The notes: generated from the sequence alone by a model not told the origin. Counted from the stretch's first letter, positions 48,750 through 61,169 are shown. The stretch is 64,000 nucleotides of DNA from Delphinapterus leucas (GCF_002288925.2 NW_022098069.1:80362608-80426607); one strand, 5' to 3'. A program made the numbers and translations.

Positions 48750-48958
48750 TATTTATATATTTTTTTGCGTTACGCGGGCCTCTCACTGTTGTGGCCTCTC
48801 CCGTTGCGGAGCACAGGCTCCGGACGCGCAGGCTCAGCGGCCATGGCTCATGGGCCCAGCTGCTCCGCGGCATGTGGGATCTTCCCGGACCGGGGCACGA
48901 ACCCGTGTCCCCTGCATCGGCAGGCGGACTCTCAACCACTGCGCCACCAGGGAAGCCC
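48750..48958 (-). mobile_element. CHR-type SINE, short form, with 16-bp target-site duplication
   Basis: Minus-strand SINE: a T-rich tail, 'gcgttacgcgggcctctcac', 'ggcatgtgggatcttcccgg' and the head at right ending 'ccaccagggaagccc'. A direct repeat with one difference flanks it: ggcttatttatttatt at 48734-48749 and ggcttatgtatttatt at 48959-48974. The sequence is close to the copies at 43.0 and 50.6 kb. Confidence 0.95.
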
Positions 48959-48974
48959 GGCTTATGTATTTATT

Positions 48975-50614
48975 ATTCCTGTAGTTTTTCTGGGAAACTT
49001 TCATATTTGAAATGGATATTTTTATGGGAAATAAAACTATACTTACTGTATAGACACATTTGATTTTAGTTCCAATGTAACAAAAATGAGAAATTTTTTG
49101 AAATGAATATGCTCTCATGCAGGTTTTACTCTTTTCGTTGCATTAGAGATTTTGCACCAAGAAAGTAGCTGAGTGTGAGAAAGTTCTTCTAAATATAATT
49201 AGTAAGCCATCATTAATTAATAGCAATATCATTTGCAAATATTTCAAATTATGAAAATAATTTTATTTAGTGTTACATTAAATGTATTTTCATACTCTTA
49301 CTATTTTTTATTAGTCTGTTTCGTCTTAGAGCATTGTATTGATATTTTAGCACAGAAACTTTTTCAAGTATATAAATCCATATATTCTTCTGCCACTGAA
49401 ACTCTCAGTTTTGCTAAAAATTTTAATATGATAGTCAATAATTCAAAACTAATTAACATGTATTATTACGTGAGTAGAATTAAATAGAAGTTGAATGCTG
49501 CTCTAAATATTAAACGATGTTATATTTTACACCATTCCTTTTATTAAGAAAAGGTGGTGAACAATGGTAGCATTAACATTATATCACAGTAAAATAGTTT
49601 TGTTGAATTATATCATTCTGCTTATAATAATCTCCTTACATGGAAAACCAAATGTCACCTTAAAACAACATTTATAATTGGCATTTTTCTTCTGTCATTT
49701 GGTTTAATGACCCCCAAGTATTTGATAATAAAGATATGATTGGAGCTGATTTCTTTGATTTGCTTTGGTGTTTTCAAGGCAGGAAATGCTTTCAGATCAT
49801 TTTCTGTGTGTAATCTGAATGCAGGTAAAGAATTCCTCAACTTGTCAGAATGCTAATTAAATGTAATAATAATTTGTGTAACCTGCTGTGATACTAAAGT
49901 GGCTAATGACAATCACTTGGGTTTCCAACCAGGAAGGGTTTGTTTTAATGCACATGTCTAATTTAAGACGTTCACTACTTTATTACCACGTAATATTGTC
50001 GTTTGCTTGAAATAGTGCAAAGCTAATAGTTGACTGATCACTCCTTAAGAATTTATGGTTTCTTGTAAAATCAACAGAGAATCTATTTCCAAAGAAAGAA
50101 ATATCAAAATTAAGTAATAATTTAAAAATTTATGGGGAAAGTATCTCAGGCAATTCATAACAACTCCTAGATGTTTTTTATTAGTCCATGATGTTTTCAC
50201 AGTAAGAAAGGCTCTAAATTTATGGATAAATGCTGGGCCTGCTACCTTAATATGTGAGTGTGGTTGCCCTGGATGCAGTGCAGAGGATACACAGAGGTGA
50301 CAATTTTGTGCTCCAAGAGAATTAATGGTGGAAAGTTACATGATGCTCAAATAGCTCCTTCCTTAGGAAAAAGGAAACTATCCTGAAAGTCACACACCTA
50401 GCAGAATCTATTGGAACCTTGGGACTTAGATATTTTTATAATCCTATTTCTTTTTTTATAGAGCTTCAAAAAGTCATCTTTGTTCAAAAAGAGGAAATAT
50501 TTTCTTTACTATAAACAGACAGAACTTTTCTCATATTTTCACAAATATCAGCGTTCTTCTATTTCAGGAATTAATTTAAAATGTTGTCATCAAATAAAAA
50601 TTCCCATATTACTT
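48975..50614. other. Unannotated AT-rich sequence
   Basis: No gene or named repeat is recognised; the longest frame is 84 codons without known match. Confidence 0.55.
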
Positions 50615-50630
50615 TAAAATATTTCTTTTG

Positions 50631-50842
50631 GCCTTCCCTGGTGGCGCAGTGGTTGAGAGTCCGCCTGCCGATGTAGGGGACGCGGGTTCGTGCCCCGGTC
50701 CGGGAAGATCCCACATGCCGCGGAGCGGCTGGGCCCGTGAGCCATGGCCACTGAGCCTGCGCGTCCGGAGCCTGTGCTCCGCAACGGGAGAGGCCCCAAC
50801 AGTGAGAGGCCCGCCTACCGCAAAAAAAATAATAAAATAAAA
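50631..50842 (+). mobile_element. CHR-type SINE, short form, with ~10-bp target-site duplication
   Basis: Plus-strand SINE with pol III A box (tggcgcagtgg, 50642-50652) and B box (ggttcgtgcc, 50685-50694), the body 'gggaagatcccacatgccgc', and an AATAAAATAAA tail. The direct repeat taaaatattt is at 50615-50624 and 50843-50852. The tRNA-derived head explains the pol III boxes; this is not a tRNA gene. Confidence 0.95.
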
Positions 50843-50964
50843 TAAAATATTTATTTTATTATTATCAAGTGTCAAAGGTAATCAAGACTATTACTCTTGA
50901 GGCACAAAGCATATGTTGACATAAGAATGCTCTTTGTCACTACCCCTTATTGTGGTGTGCATGG

Positions 50965-51500
50965 TGCCAGGCAGAACTGCTGAAATCCACCCCCGCATCC
51001 CTGTGATGTCTCACCCTAATCCCTGGAAACTATGACTATAATGAGATGTCACTTCTTTAATTATGTTATATTATATGACACAATTGACAATAAGATAGGG
51101 AGATTAACTAGATGAGCCTGATCTAATCATACGAGCCCTTAAAAGCAAAGACTTTTCTTTGGTAACAGAAGGGGAAGAGATTCAAAGTTCGAGAAGGGTT
51201 TGATACGCCATACTGATAGCCTGAATATGGAAAGAACCATGTGTCAAGGAAAGGGGATGCCTCCACCTGAAAGATGGCAAGAAAATAAGCACCTACAATG
51301 ACAAAGAAATGAATTCAGCCAACAACGAATGAGGCTGGTAGTAGATTATTCCCCAGAGTCCAACCTAGGAAACACCCAAGCCTGTGAGCCAACTGACTGG
51401 CTCCAACTTCTCACTTACAGAATTGTGATATAATAAATGAATCTGGTTTTAAGCCGCTAAGTTTGTGATTATTTGTCATGTAACAATAAAACACTGCTCA
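50965..51500 (+). mobile_element. MLT1-type (MaLR) LTR
   Basis: Plus-strand LTR: 'caccctaatccctggaaact' near its start, 'agatagggagattaactaga' mid-way, 'acagaattgtgatataataa' near the polyadenylation signal, and 'ttaagccgctaagtttgtg' close to the 3' end. These are the marker phrases of MLT1/MaLR LTRs (ERVL-related, non-autonomous). The internal part is not attached. Confidence 0.8.
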
Positions 51501-51567
51501 AGGCAGGGTAAAGAAACAAGGGTCAAAAAAAATTAGCCTCACCCAGGGTTAAATGTGCATTGTAAAT

Positions 51568-51612
51568 GCTAAATTTGTGTTAATTTGTTATAGCAGCAAT
51601 AGAAAACTAAAA
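51568..51612 (+). repeat. Second MLT1-like 3' end
   Basis: 'taaatttgtgttaatttgtt' plus 'atagcagcaatagaaaact' is again an MLT1 3' terminus, about 110 bases past the first. It is either a second LTR fragment or a duplication. Confidence 0.6.
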
Positions 51613-51789
51613 GTAGAATGTGTGTTCTTTGTTATGCTGGAGGGAGTCTCTTTATCTAGCCTGGTAAGCAACCTGAGAAAAAGAATGCCTCTTTCTTATC
51701 TTTTCCCAACTATTAGGTAAGTAACTTAAATACAACTGTTACGAATTAAAATTTGTTTTCCATTTAGAACCCATGACATATTTTGGACA

Positions 51790-52298
51790 TGAATGCATGG
51801 GAATGTTTTGCCAGTCATTTCCCTGTTTGCTCTCAGATCCACCCCTACTCCTCGGGGGGTCGACACATGCAAATGATATTCCTCATGCTCTGTACCCACT
51901 GGTTTGTTAGGTGCAGTCAGTGGGGGTGACTAGTGAACAGGTAGAAGAGAAAAGCCAGGGCAACTCCTCTCCAGCCTCCAGTGATCACCTCCAGCACAGA
52001 CTCATAGTTCAACTTTTATCTTGCACACCCCCTGCCTCCACGCCCCAGCTCCTACAGGCCGGCCTGGGAGAGTCTCCGCCTTGTGGGTTCATATCCTGCC
52101 TGGTGTTCATGGCTCCTGGACCCTGGTAACATCATCATTTTCTCCAGTCTCTCCTGCACTAAGGGGCTTTCTAGTTGCCTCATATTCCCCTTTTCTAAGC
52201 TCTTTGTTTGGCTCTGTAACTAGTTCCCTATACTACACTCACTATATTGAATTATCTAGTATAGATTCTATTTTCCTAACATGAACCTGGCTAAATAC
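51790..52298 (+). mobile_element. ERVL-type 5' LTR
   Basis: Plus-strand LTR-like sequence whose 3' end ('ctctgtaactagttccctat', 'ttctattttcctaacatg' and an ending near 'aaatacag') has the pattern of ERVL-class LTR ends. It lies directly before a gag-pol remnant in the same orientation. The start is approximate, and no 3' LTR partner was found. GC-richer part at 52020-52100. Confidence 0.6.
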
Positions 52299-52384
52299 AG
52301 TTCTTATTAGTAGAGGTGGTCTCAAGAAACAGAACTTACACTGGGATTCTGGAATTGTATCACACACCTATTTGAGATAAAACA

Positions 52385-55300
52385 TAGTGATGATTTCACT
52401 GCCAGTGGGAAAAGGGATACTAAATACCCAAGGCATAAACTTACATCATTATTACTTAAACTATCACCAGTGGTGGTTATTTGTAATCAAGGCTTTTGGA
52501 GATAAAATTGCTGTTGCCCTTGATCATCCTGGTAGAAATGATGACTACAAAGTTCATAGTATGAAATGGCCACTTCTGGATATACTGGAAAAGAAAATGA
52601 TAAAACCTTGCACGAAAACTTTTAGTTCAAGACAGAGTACCAGAGAGAAATCTTCTATTGTAGCTCTGAAATAATATCTTATTTCTTACAGCTACAGGGT
52701 CCACATGGCTAAGAACCAAACTCTAATCATACCAGTTGGGAAATAATCATGCAAATTGAATGAAAGGCCTTACTGAGTTTTTTAAAAATAAAGGCTAGGA
52801 CACTGAAGAGTGAGTTCCTAAGATTTGGAATGGAGACTTTTAATTGGAGTCAGAAGAATCTGAGAAACTTGAGCCATTATGTTCCCCGGAGCCTCCCTCA
52901 GCTACCAGTGGAAGAAGCTTCTGCCTTCTCTTCTGAGGAGACATCTCTCCCTTCTTCAAGCCCCTGTAATAATCTCACTTTGCGGTGGGATATCTATTCT
53001 TCTCAAGACCCACCCTCATCACTCCTCTTTGCCCCCAGGCCCGGAACAGGACACACCTCAGCATGCCTCTGGGAAATAAGGCCAAGTCTGATCCCAGATC
53101 ATATGTCATATACACAAAAAGAATTGCAAGATTTGATCATTTATTGTGGCAGGAACCTGAAGGACATAAGTAGAAATAGATCTTAAGTGTGTCAGGCACT
53201 CTGTAACACTGATTGAGTCGAATTTATCCATATGTGTGTATTTTCTTAAGATTTACTTCAATGTGCTCGTTTTCAGCAGCTGGAAGTGGCTCTGACACTG
53301 TTTGATTAATTCACTAAAAGCTATACACAGAAGTGGACCACATTCAACCACATTCAATTTTCTGGCACGGACTGAGGTGCCAGAAGGTCCTGGGCAGGAG
53401 GAGGAAGAAGAAATCCAAAGATTTAAGAGATATAAATGTTAGAGTAGATTTATGATGGTAACACTAGCTACACTCGGAAGACCCAAATTACAGTTCCTTT
53501 ACCAAAGCATCATTAACTATCTTAAAGAGGGGGACACCAGCATCTGTGAAATCTCTGGGGTGGTTAATGTTGGAAAATGCCTCCACTGAAACGAACTCAT
53601 TGATTTCCAGGGGACTGATGGGATCCTGAGGTGACCCAGCCCAGGTACTAAAATTTAATCATCAAAATAAAAGTGCTTGTCAATTCAGCAGCTGGGGTGG
53701 ACTGACAAATAGGATGTTTTGACATTCAAGCATCTTTAATGGTGGTTAATTGATTACTGGATATTTAGACATAAAATAATCTTTAGGCTAGTAAAATATT
53801 ATTTGATCTATATAACTGGGAAAACTCTACAGCTATTGAGAAGAAATTTAGCTTAAATCTCCATAATGTGAAAGTGCAAACTCAATTCCAAGACACACTT
53901 GACAGTCAGAGCCTCTTGCCCAAGGAGATTGGATTCCCTTGAATAAATACCCTTCAACAATGCCACAAGTATATACTATAAGGTACCTTATAAGCCTTCT
54001 TCTCAAGTGGAACTTGAGGCCACTTACCAGGGTGACTGTGCTCTAGGGAAAGGAAAATATTATGATATTCCAGTGACTATTAGATAGTATTAATGTTTTG
54101 AAGATAATCTCTGGAGATCCAATTCAGCACTGTGGCCCTTGGGTAGGGAATGAGGATTATGTCAGGTGCTAAATAAAGATTATTCCAAAGTCTGTCATAT
54201 ACTGAGATCAGTGTATCTGTGGTTTCACCTTGAGTATATTTCCCCAATTTCAAAATACATAATTGTAATACATATTTGGCAACTGGCAGAATTCCTGAAT
54301 TGGCTCCTGAGCTGTATAGTAAAGGCTGTTATGATGAGAATGGACAAATGAAAGCTTTATGACTGCTCTGACATCCAAATTTTAAAAAGCAGAAGCATAT
54401 ATATACAAAAATAATAAATTAGTTTTAGAAAAAAAGCAGAAGCAATACCCAATCTCTGATCCCTGTGGGAATTAGAGAGATTACTATCACTCTCAAATAC
54501 TTAAACAAGGTAGGCAGTGGTGATTCCTATCATATGGTTATTTACCTTGAATGTTTTCTTTGTGCAAAAACCAGAAGCTCTTGAAGAACGATTGTGAATT
54601 TTCATAATTGCCATCAGATGATAAGTGAACGGCATTTCCCAAACCAGACATTCTGGAGCAAACCTCTGTACACTGTGTTGTCTGCTGTGTAGCTATTGAT
54701 CTGGATACTGCTAAACCTTTCTACTAATGAATAAGAAAAATAAGAAGGAATTTACCTTTACCTGGCAGTGTAGCAGTACAGATCACTGTCTTAACTAAGC
54801 TCTACAGCAACTTTCAGTTGTCTATTATAATACAGTGCCCAGGGACATGGATAGTCTTGAATTCCACAGAGCATCATTCTGGTTCATCTTGATGATATCA
54901 AGCTTAATAACTTAGAGAGGAAAAAAGTAGCAGGTACTTTAGATGGCTCAATAAGTACATATATACATGACAGAATGTTAGTGAAAAACTCTGAAAAGAT
55001 CAGGGCCTGCTACATTGAAAGTGTCCAGTGGTCTGGGGCAGGCAAAAGTAAATGACTACCCCTTGCACAGCCTACCAATAAGAATGAAGCCCAAAGTGTG
55101 ATGCATCTCTTTGTATTGGTGATAAAAGTTGCCTCTAAAATCCACTGATTGAGAAAATGTGAAGCTGCTAGCTTTTATCAGGATTCACAAATAAAAGGCT
55201 ATGTTGCAGATCTGGCTAAAGTTGAAGCCACTCTGACACTTAGGTCTTGTGTATCAACTGAAGATGGACATGTTTGTTGCATGTAAAGATGCCTTATGGA

Positions 55301-56000
55301 GCCTCTGGCAAAATAGGGAAATTACAATGCCTTGCTCCAGGATTCTGGAGCGAAACTGTGAAAATCCTCACACTGGGCTGAGCTTCTACTTGTCTATTTG
55401 ATATTGACTTTTCCTGGAAGAGATGATGGCCTGTGGTACAGATGTACTCTGATTTATGGCATCAAATAAAGAGTTTAGAAAGAAAATATTCAAATACTGA
55501 TGACAACAATGCTGAGGGAGACACACACGGACAGACTTCTTAATATGTGCATGGAGCATGAGAATTTTTCTGTTCCATATAAATACTCACGAAAGATCTC
55601 CCACTTGAGAGGGGTCTCGATAATCCTATGGGTAAGATGGCCCATCTGTGGGTATCCATGGAATACACCACTCTCCTATATATGAATTTGTTTTCCTTGC
55701 TTATAGAACTCCTACCAGTCTTACCATTCTTAGGTTCTTATTCACCTAAGAATGGTTACTTTGCACCAAGAAGCTTGTTTCACTGCAAAAGAATGCAAAA
55801 AAGTGGCTTTGTACCTACGGGTTTTCATGATTTTGCTGTATACTCCATTATCCATAAGGAGTTCCCCAGTAAAACAGTGGAATGATTTACCAATGACTCA
55901 CTTATGGAGACAGTTGGGAGAAAATACCAAGTAGCATTAGTGTATTCTGCTCTAGCTGGGTAGGCAGAGATCTCTGGTAGAAATCGGAAGCAGCCTCAGT
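52385..56000 (+). pseudogene. ERVL-type gag-pol remnant
   Basis: Old endogenous retrovirus internal region, plus strand, with many stops and indels. The gag-like part (52385-53700) is weak; the frame at 52830-53186 ends with a YTQKELQDL stretch that looks gag-like. Reverse-transcriptase text is clear at about 54550-55100: 'tagctattgatctggatact', 'tttacctttacctggcagtg', and the catalytic core at 54882-54899 reading V-H-L-D-D-I, where the usual aromatic residue before the DD is missing. RNase H-like text follows ('ttatggagcctctggcaaaa', 55292-55311) and late pol continues to about 55950. No env is seen. It cannot make a working protein. Confidence 0.72.
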
Positions 56001-56959
56001 TGATACAGTAAACATGCTCAAATTGGAAAACACGCTCAAGCTAAAGTTGTTTGCATAAAGTCCTGGAGAAATCTGAGAGCACCAGAGTGAAGCCAGAGGC
56101 TAAGATTCAGAAAGTCAGAGATCTGATATCCCCAGGAACAAAAGAGGGCTGGATACAAAGCTGAGAGCATTCTAATGCTCTGTTACTTCCACATATTAAA
56201 AAATAAGATCAACTCCAATACTAGCACAAAGAAGTCCAACCAAGTTCTTTTCTGGAGTAAATACTTGCCGCTTAATTTTTAAATTATGTTTTTCTTCAAA
56301 ATTAAGATTTTTGCTTGGTGTGCATGTGCTTTGGTCCCTGTATGAGCTCAATGAAGCACTGGTAAGACCCTGTGTTGCAAGATAACCAGAGCTATCAAAG
56401 TTTCTCCCCTTCATGAATAATCCCAGAATTTGCCATATTACGTTCACAGAGGTAGTCTGTTTCATACAGCAATGAATTTACTGCCCAATTCTAGGGAACA
56501 GAGATCCCACAGAACCTCTCCCATAATTTCTGCACAAACTGTGAGATTCTGCCACTAGGTCCTATGTCTTCACGCTGAAGACTCTACTGTGCTATATATA
56601 AGAGGGATTTTAAATAATATCTTTATGATCTAAAAGTTTAACATTTTCCTTCCATCAAGAAATCTACTTATTTCCTCCTGAAATGCTCTTAAAAAGATCA
56701 AAGAGAATGGACTTTATTTTTCTTTTCAGAGTGAAGCATCTGCTCATTGGAATGTCCTTCTGCTTCCATTTAACAAAAAGTGTGGAATGTCAATGGTCTC
56801 ACACTGACTAACATGTCCCTCAGTTCTTCGAAGAGGATGAGAAAATATCCCTAGAGGTGAGATACCATTAACAGTCAGGGCTGCCCTAACTGTTTTCAAT
56901 TTACTGCTAAAGTTCTTGGGACTTTGATATACAGATTAATAGAAACATTTAAAAAAAGA
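56001..56959. other. Unannotated sequence after the ERVL remnant
   Basis: No gene or 3' LTR is recognised. A minus-strand frame of 89 codons (56465-56196) matches nothing I know. Confidence 0.5.
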
Positions 56960-57180
56960 GTTACTTAATAGTGCTCTAAGGCTAATGTTTGCCAGGCAAA
57001 AAGCTAAGCACTTCTTTCATTTAATACGGAGAACAAATGTATGTGGTTGATATTAAAGAATCCTTTTGTAGGGGAGGAAATAAAGAATAAGAAAAGTAAA
57101 TTAAATTACCTGTGGTTACAGAACTAGGAACTGGTGGATCCAGGATTCTCTCTGATGTCTATTTCTAGGTTACAGTATTA
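56960..57180 (-). repeat. MIR SINE
   Basis: 'tttgccaggcaaaaagctaa', 'gcacttctttcatttaatac', 'attacctgtggttacagaac' and 'taggaactggtggatccagg' follow MIR in antisense orientation, including part of the head side. Confidence 0.78.
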
Positions 57181-57931
57181 TGAATTAAATTTTATGTTAT
57201 TTCATTTTTGTTGATAGGTCTTTTTCTAAATTTTTTTATGAGAAAGAAACAGTTTTTATGAAAACTCTTTGGGTATTTTTGTTTATGATGTCAAAAACCT
57301 GAACAAAAAATATTTCAATTAAGCTATTAAAATATATCTCTCTCTGGCATTAAGTGTGCACAGAGCCAGGCCATTAACACTGCTGTGTAAAGTAGGTGGT
57401 TTGTTGTTGTTATGAGACAACAGCTAGTGGAGGGACCATGACAAACTGGCAAGTGCATGCCTCATTTAACTGAACTAGTGACAGTTTGACTCTAGCTAAT
57501 TTTTGTCATGTTAAAATCTAGTCACTGTTGCCATATATTCTGATTTTTTTCATTAAAAAAATTTCCCATTTCTGGATTTTATTTGTCAGCTAATTTAAAA
57601 AACATATGAGTCCCCCTGGGACTCTCCCCAGCTTGCAACCACTCCAGCCTCCAGCTGACATGCCAAGGTTCTCTCGGGCACAGCCTGCTCCAGGACTCCA
57701 CCTTGCCTGAGTGAGCTGCAGCTCCAGCCATCCGACCAAGGCAGCCCTGGTGAGGAGCACCATAGAGATCCCCCTGGCCATGCCTGTTCCTGCTCCAGCT
57801 GGCCTGCCAAAGCCACCCACCCAGTGCACGAAGTCTATACAGGGAATGTTTACACACAACATCACTCCTTCAAGACCAGGAGAGAGAGCTGTTTTGCCTA
57901 ATTTATAGAAACAAACACGAAGTCAAACAAA

Positions 57932-58870
57932 ATGAAGAAACAGAGGAATATGTTCTAAATGAAGAACAAGATAAAACATCAGGAAACAATCCTAATGAAA
58001 TGGAATAAGTAATTTACCTGATAAAGAATTCAAAACAATGGTAATAAATGTGCTCACTGAACTTGGGAGAAGAATGGATGAACTCAGTAAGAACTTCAAC
58101 AAACAGAAAATGTAAGAAAGAGCCAATTAGAGCTGAAGAATACAATAAATGAAATGAAAAATACACTAAAGGAAATCAACAGCAGATTAAATTATGCAGA
58201 AAAACAGATAAGTGATCTGGAAACTAGAATAGTGAAAAACCACACAATCAGAACAACAAAAAGAAAAAGAGAATTTTAAAAAATGAGAATAGTTTCAGGG
58301 ATTTCTGATACAACATCAAACAAACTAACATTCTCATTACAGGGGTCCCAGAAGGAGAAGAGAGAGAAAAAGACAGAAAACTTATTTGAAGAAATAATTG
58401 TTGAAAATTTCCCTAGCCTGGGAAAGGAAACAGACATCTAGGTCCAGGAAGCACAGAGAAAACCAAACAAGATGAATCCAAAGAGATATACACCACAACA
58501 TATTATAATTAAAATGACGTGAGTTAAAGATAAAGAGAGAATCTTAAAGCCAGCAAGAGAAAAACAACTAATCACATGCAATAAGAACCCTGTAAGTCTA
58601 TCAGCTGACTCTTCAGAGGACACTTGACAGGCCAGAAGGGAGTGGAAGAATATATTTAAAGTGCTGAAAGAAAGAAATTACAACATAGAATACTCTGTCT
58701 GGCAAGGTTATTATTCAGAATTGAAGGAAAGATAGTTTCCCAGACAAACAAAAGCAAAGGAATTCATCACCACTAAACAGGCCTTACAAGAAATGTTAAA
58801 GGGTCTTCTTTTGGCAAAAAAGAAAAGGCCACAGATAAAAATAAGAATATACATGAATGAAAAATTCTCC
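57932..58870 (+). pseudogene. L1 no. 4 ORF1, broken
   Basis: Start ATG at 57932 followed by a stop after eight codons (57956-57958). ORF1-like text continues in other frames: the 'gaagaacaagataaaac' N-terminal region, the coiled coil (58020-58250), the RNA-recognition region with 'ggggtcccagaaggagaag' at 58343, and the C-terminal region 'acttcaga'-like to about 58800. The 5' leader (57600-57930) is GC-richer and gives overlapping minus-strand frames that are not genes. Confidence 0.85.
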
Positions 58871-58914
58871 CTGATAAAGGCAAATATAGAGTAAAAGCAG
58901 TGGATCAGCCATAT

Positions 58915-60840
58915 ATGACTAACCCCCAGCTAACATCATACTCAGCAGTGAAAAGTTGAAAGCTGTTCCTCCAAGATCAGGAATAAAACAAGAATACCCA
59001 CTCTCACTATGTTTATTCAGCATAGTATTAAAATTCCTAGCCACAGCAAATAGGCATGAAAAAATTAAATAATTGAAAGGGATCCAACTTGGAATGGAAG
59101 AAGTAAAACTGTCACCATTTGCAGAGGACATAATACTATTTAGAACCCCCCCCCAAAGACTCTACGATATAACTATTTAGAACTAAAAAATGAATTCAGT
59201 AAAGTTACAGGATACAAAATTTATATACAGAAATCTGTTCCATTTCTATACACTAATAATGAACTATCAGGAAGATAAATTAAGAAAACAACTCCATTTA
59301 CAGTTGCATCAAAAATAACAAAATGTACAGAATAAATTTAACCAAGGAGGTGAAAGACCTATCCTTGAAAAACTAAAAGGCATTGAGGAAAGAAATGGAA
59401 GATGACACAATAAATGAAAACATATATGGTGCTCATATATATTTAGCAGAATCAATATCATTAAAATTTACATTCTACCCAAAGCAATCTACAGATTCAA
59501 TGTAATCCCTCTCAGAATACCCATGGCATTTTCCTCAGAACTAGAACAAATAATACTAAAATTTGTATGGACACATAAAAGACCCCAAATAGCCAAAGCA
59601 ACCTTGAGAAATAATAACAAAGATGGAGAAATCATGCTCCCAAGTTGAAACAATACTACAAAGGTACAGTAATCAAAATAGCAGGGTACTGGCACAAAAA
59701 CAGACACATAGATCAATGGAACAGAATAGAAAGCCCAGAAATAAACCCATGCTCATATGGTCAATTAATCTACAACAAAGGAGGCAAGAATATACAATGG
59801 GAAAAAAGTCTCTTCAATAAATAATGGGAAAATGGTACAGCTATATGCAAAAGAATTAAACTGGACCAGTTTCTTACACCATATACAAAAATAAACTCAA
59901 ATGGAATAAAGACTTAAAGGTAAATCCTGAAACAATAAAACTAGAAGAACACATAGGCAGTACCCTCTTTGATGTCAGTCTTAGCAGTATTCTTTTGGAT
60001 ATGTCTCTTCAGGCAAAGGCAACAAAAGCAAAAATAAACACATGGGACTACGTCAAACTTAAAAGCTTTTGCACAGTGAAGGAAACAACTAACAAAATGA
60101 AAAGGCAACCTACAGAATGGGAGAAGATATTTGCAAGTGATATATCCAATAAGGGATTGATATCCAAAATATATAAAGAACTCATGCAACTCAATATCAA
60201 AAAAAGAAACTATTTGATTAATGGGCAGAGGAAATGAACAGACATTTTTCCAGAGAAGACATACAGATGGCCAACAGCACATGAAGAGATGTTCATTATC
60301 ACTAAATCATAAGGGAAATGCAAATCAAAATTTCAATGAGATACCACCTCAAAACTGTCAGAATGGCTACTATCAAAAAGACAAGAAACAACAAGTGTTG
60401 AGAGAAAAGGGAACCCTAGTGCACTGTTGTTGGGAATGTAAATTGGTGCAGCTACTACAGAAAACAGCATGAAGGCTCCTCAAAAACCAAAACTAGAACT
60501 ACCATACAATCCAGAAATTGCACTTCTGGGTATTTACCTGAGGATAACAAAAACACTAATCCGAAAAAGATATATGCACCCCAATATTCATAGCAGCATT
60601 ATTTACAATTGCCAAGGTATGGAAGTTACCTATCCATCAATAGATGAATAGATAAAGAAGATGTGGTATTTATGCACAACTGATTATTACTCAGCCATAA
60701 AAAAAAAGGAATCAAATCTTGCCATCTGTGGCAACACGGATGGACCTGGAGGGTATTATGCTATGTGAAGTAAGTCAGACAGAGAAAAAGAAATACTGAA
60801 TGATCTCACTTCATGTGGAATCTAAAAAACAAATGAACAA
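58915..60840 (+). pseudogene. L1 no. 4 ORF2, endonuclease and early RT missing
   Basis: Begins inside the reverse-transcriptase palm ('ccagctaacatcatactcag'). The catalytic box reads FAED at 59118-59129, an aspartate changed to glutamate. It continues through thumb-like and C-terminal sequence, with the frame broken many times; readable pieces are 59995-60237 ([18 protein letters not shown]) and 60469-60651. A run of ten C at 59147-59156 marks one frameshift. Confidence 0.88.
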
Positions 60841-61169
60841 ATAGAACAGGAACAGACTCATAAATAGAGAACAAACTGGTGGTTGACAGAAGTGAGGGGG
60901 TGGGGAGACAGACAAAGTAAGTGAAGGAGAGTAAGAAATACAAACTTCCAGCTAAAAAATAAATAAGTTATGGGGATATAATATACACCACAGGGAACAG
61001 AGTCAATAATATTTTAACAACTTTGGTGACAGATGTTGAGTAGACTTGCAGCTAAGGTTATTTCATAATGTATAAAGATATCTAGCCACTATGTTAGACA
61101 CCTGAAACTAATATAATATTAATGCTAATTATAATTCAATTAAAAATAAATAAAATTAACCTATCTGTA

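Larger units (their letters stand above)
57600..61158 (+). mobile_element. LINE-1 no. 4, older, internal deletion
   Basis: Plus-strand L1: 5'UTR end (57600-57931), ORF1 (57932 to about 58870), inter-ORF sequence, a junction near 58905, then the late reverse transcriptase and C-terminal part of ORF2 to about 60840, a 3'UTR and an A-rich tail ending near 61158. The endonuclease and first part of the reverse transcriptase, roughly 2 kb by comparison with no. 2, are absent. Divergence is larger than for nos. 1 and 2. No target-site duplication was found. Confidence 0.93.

Noticed and set aside
50631..50710. tRNA-like sequence with pol III A and B boxes
   Set aside because: It is the tRNA-derived head of the CHR SINE, followed by the SINE body and tail; no cloverleaf for a working tRNA is expected. 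The same applies to the other SINE copies.
46194..51363. Near-identical words 'ggtagtaNattattccccag' at about 46196 and 51338
   Set aside because: The flanks do not align, one lies in an LTR-like piece and the other in an MLT1 LTR; a match of this size may be chance or distant LTR relation, so I do not claim a link.
52830..53186. 118-codon frame considered as a host gene
   Set aside because: It lies between an ERVL-type LTR and pol text in the same orientation and ends in a gag-like stretch, so it is part of the retroviral remnant.
57579..57865. Three overlapping minus-strand frames of 73-92 codons
   Set aside because: They are antisense to the GC-richer 5' leader of L1 no. 4 and match no protein I know.
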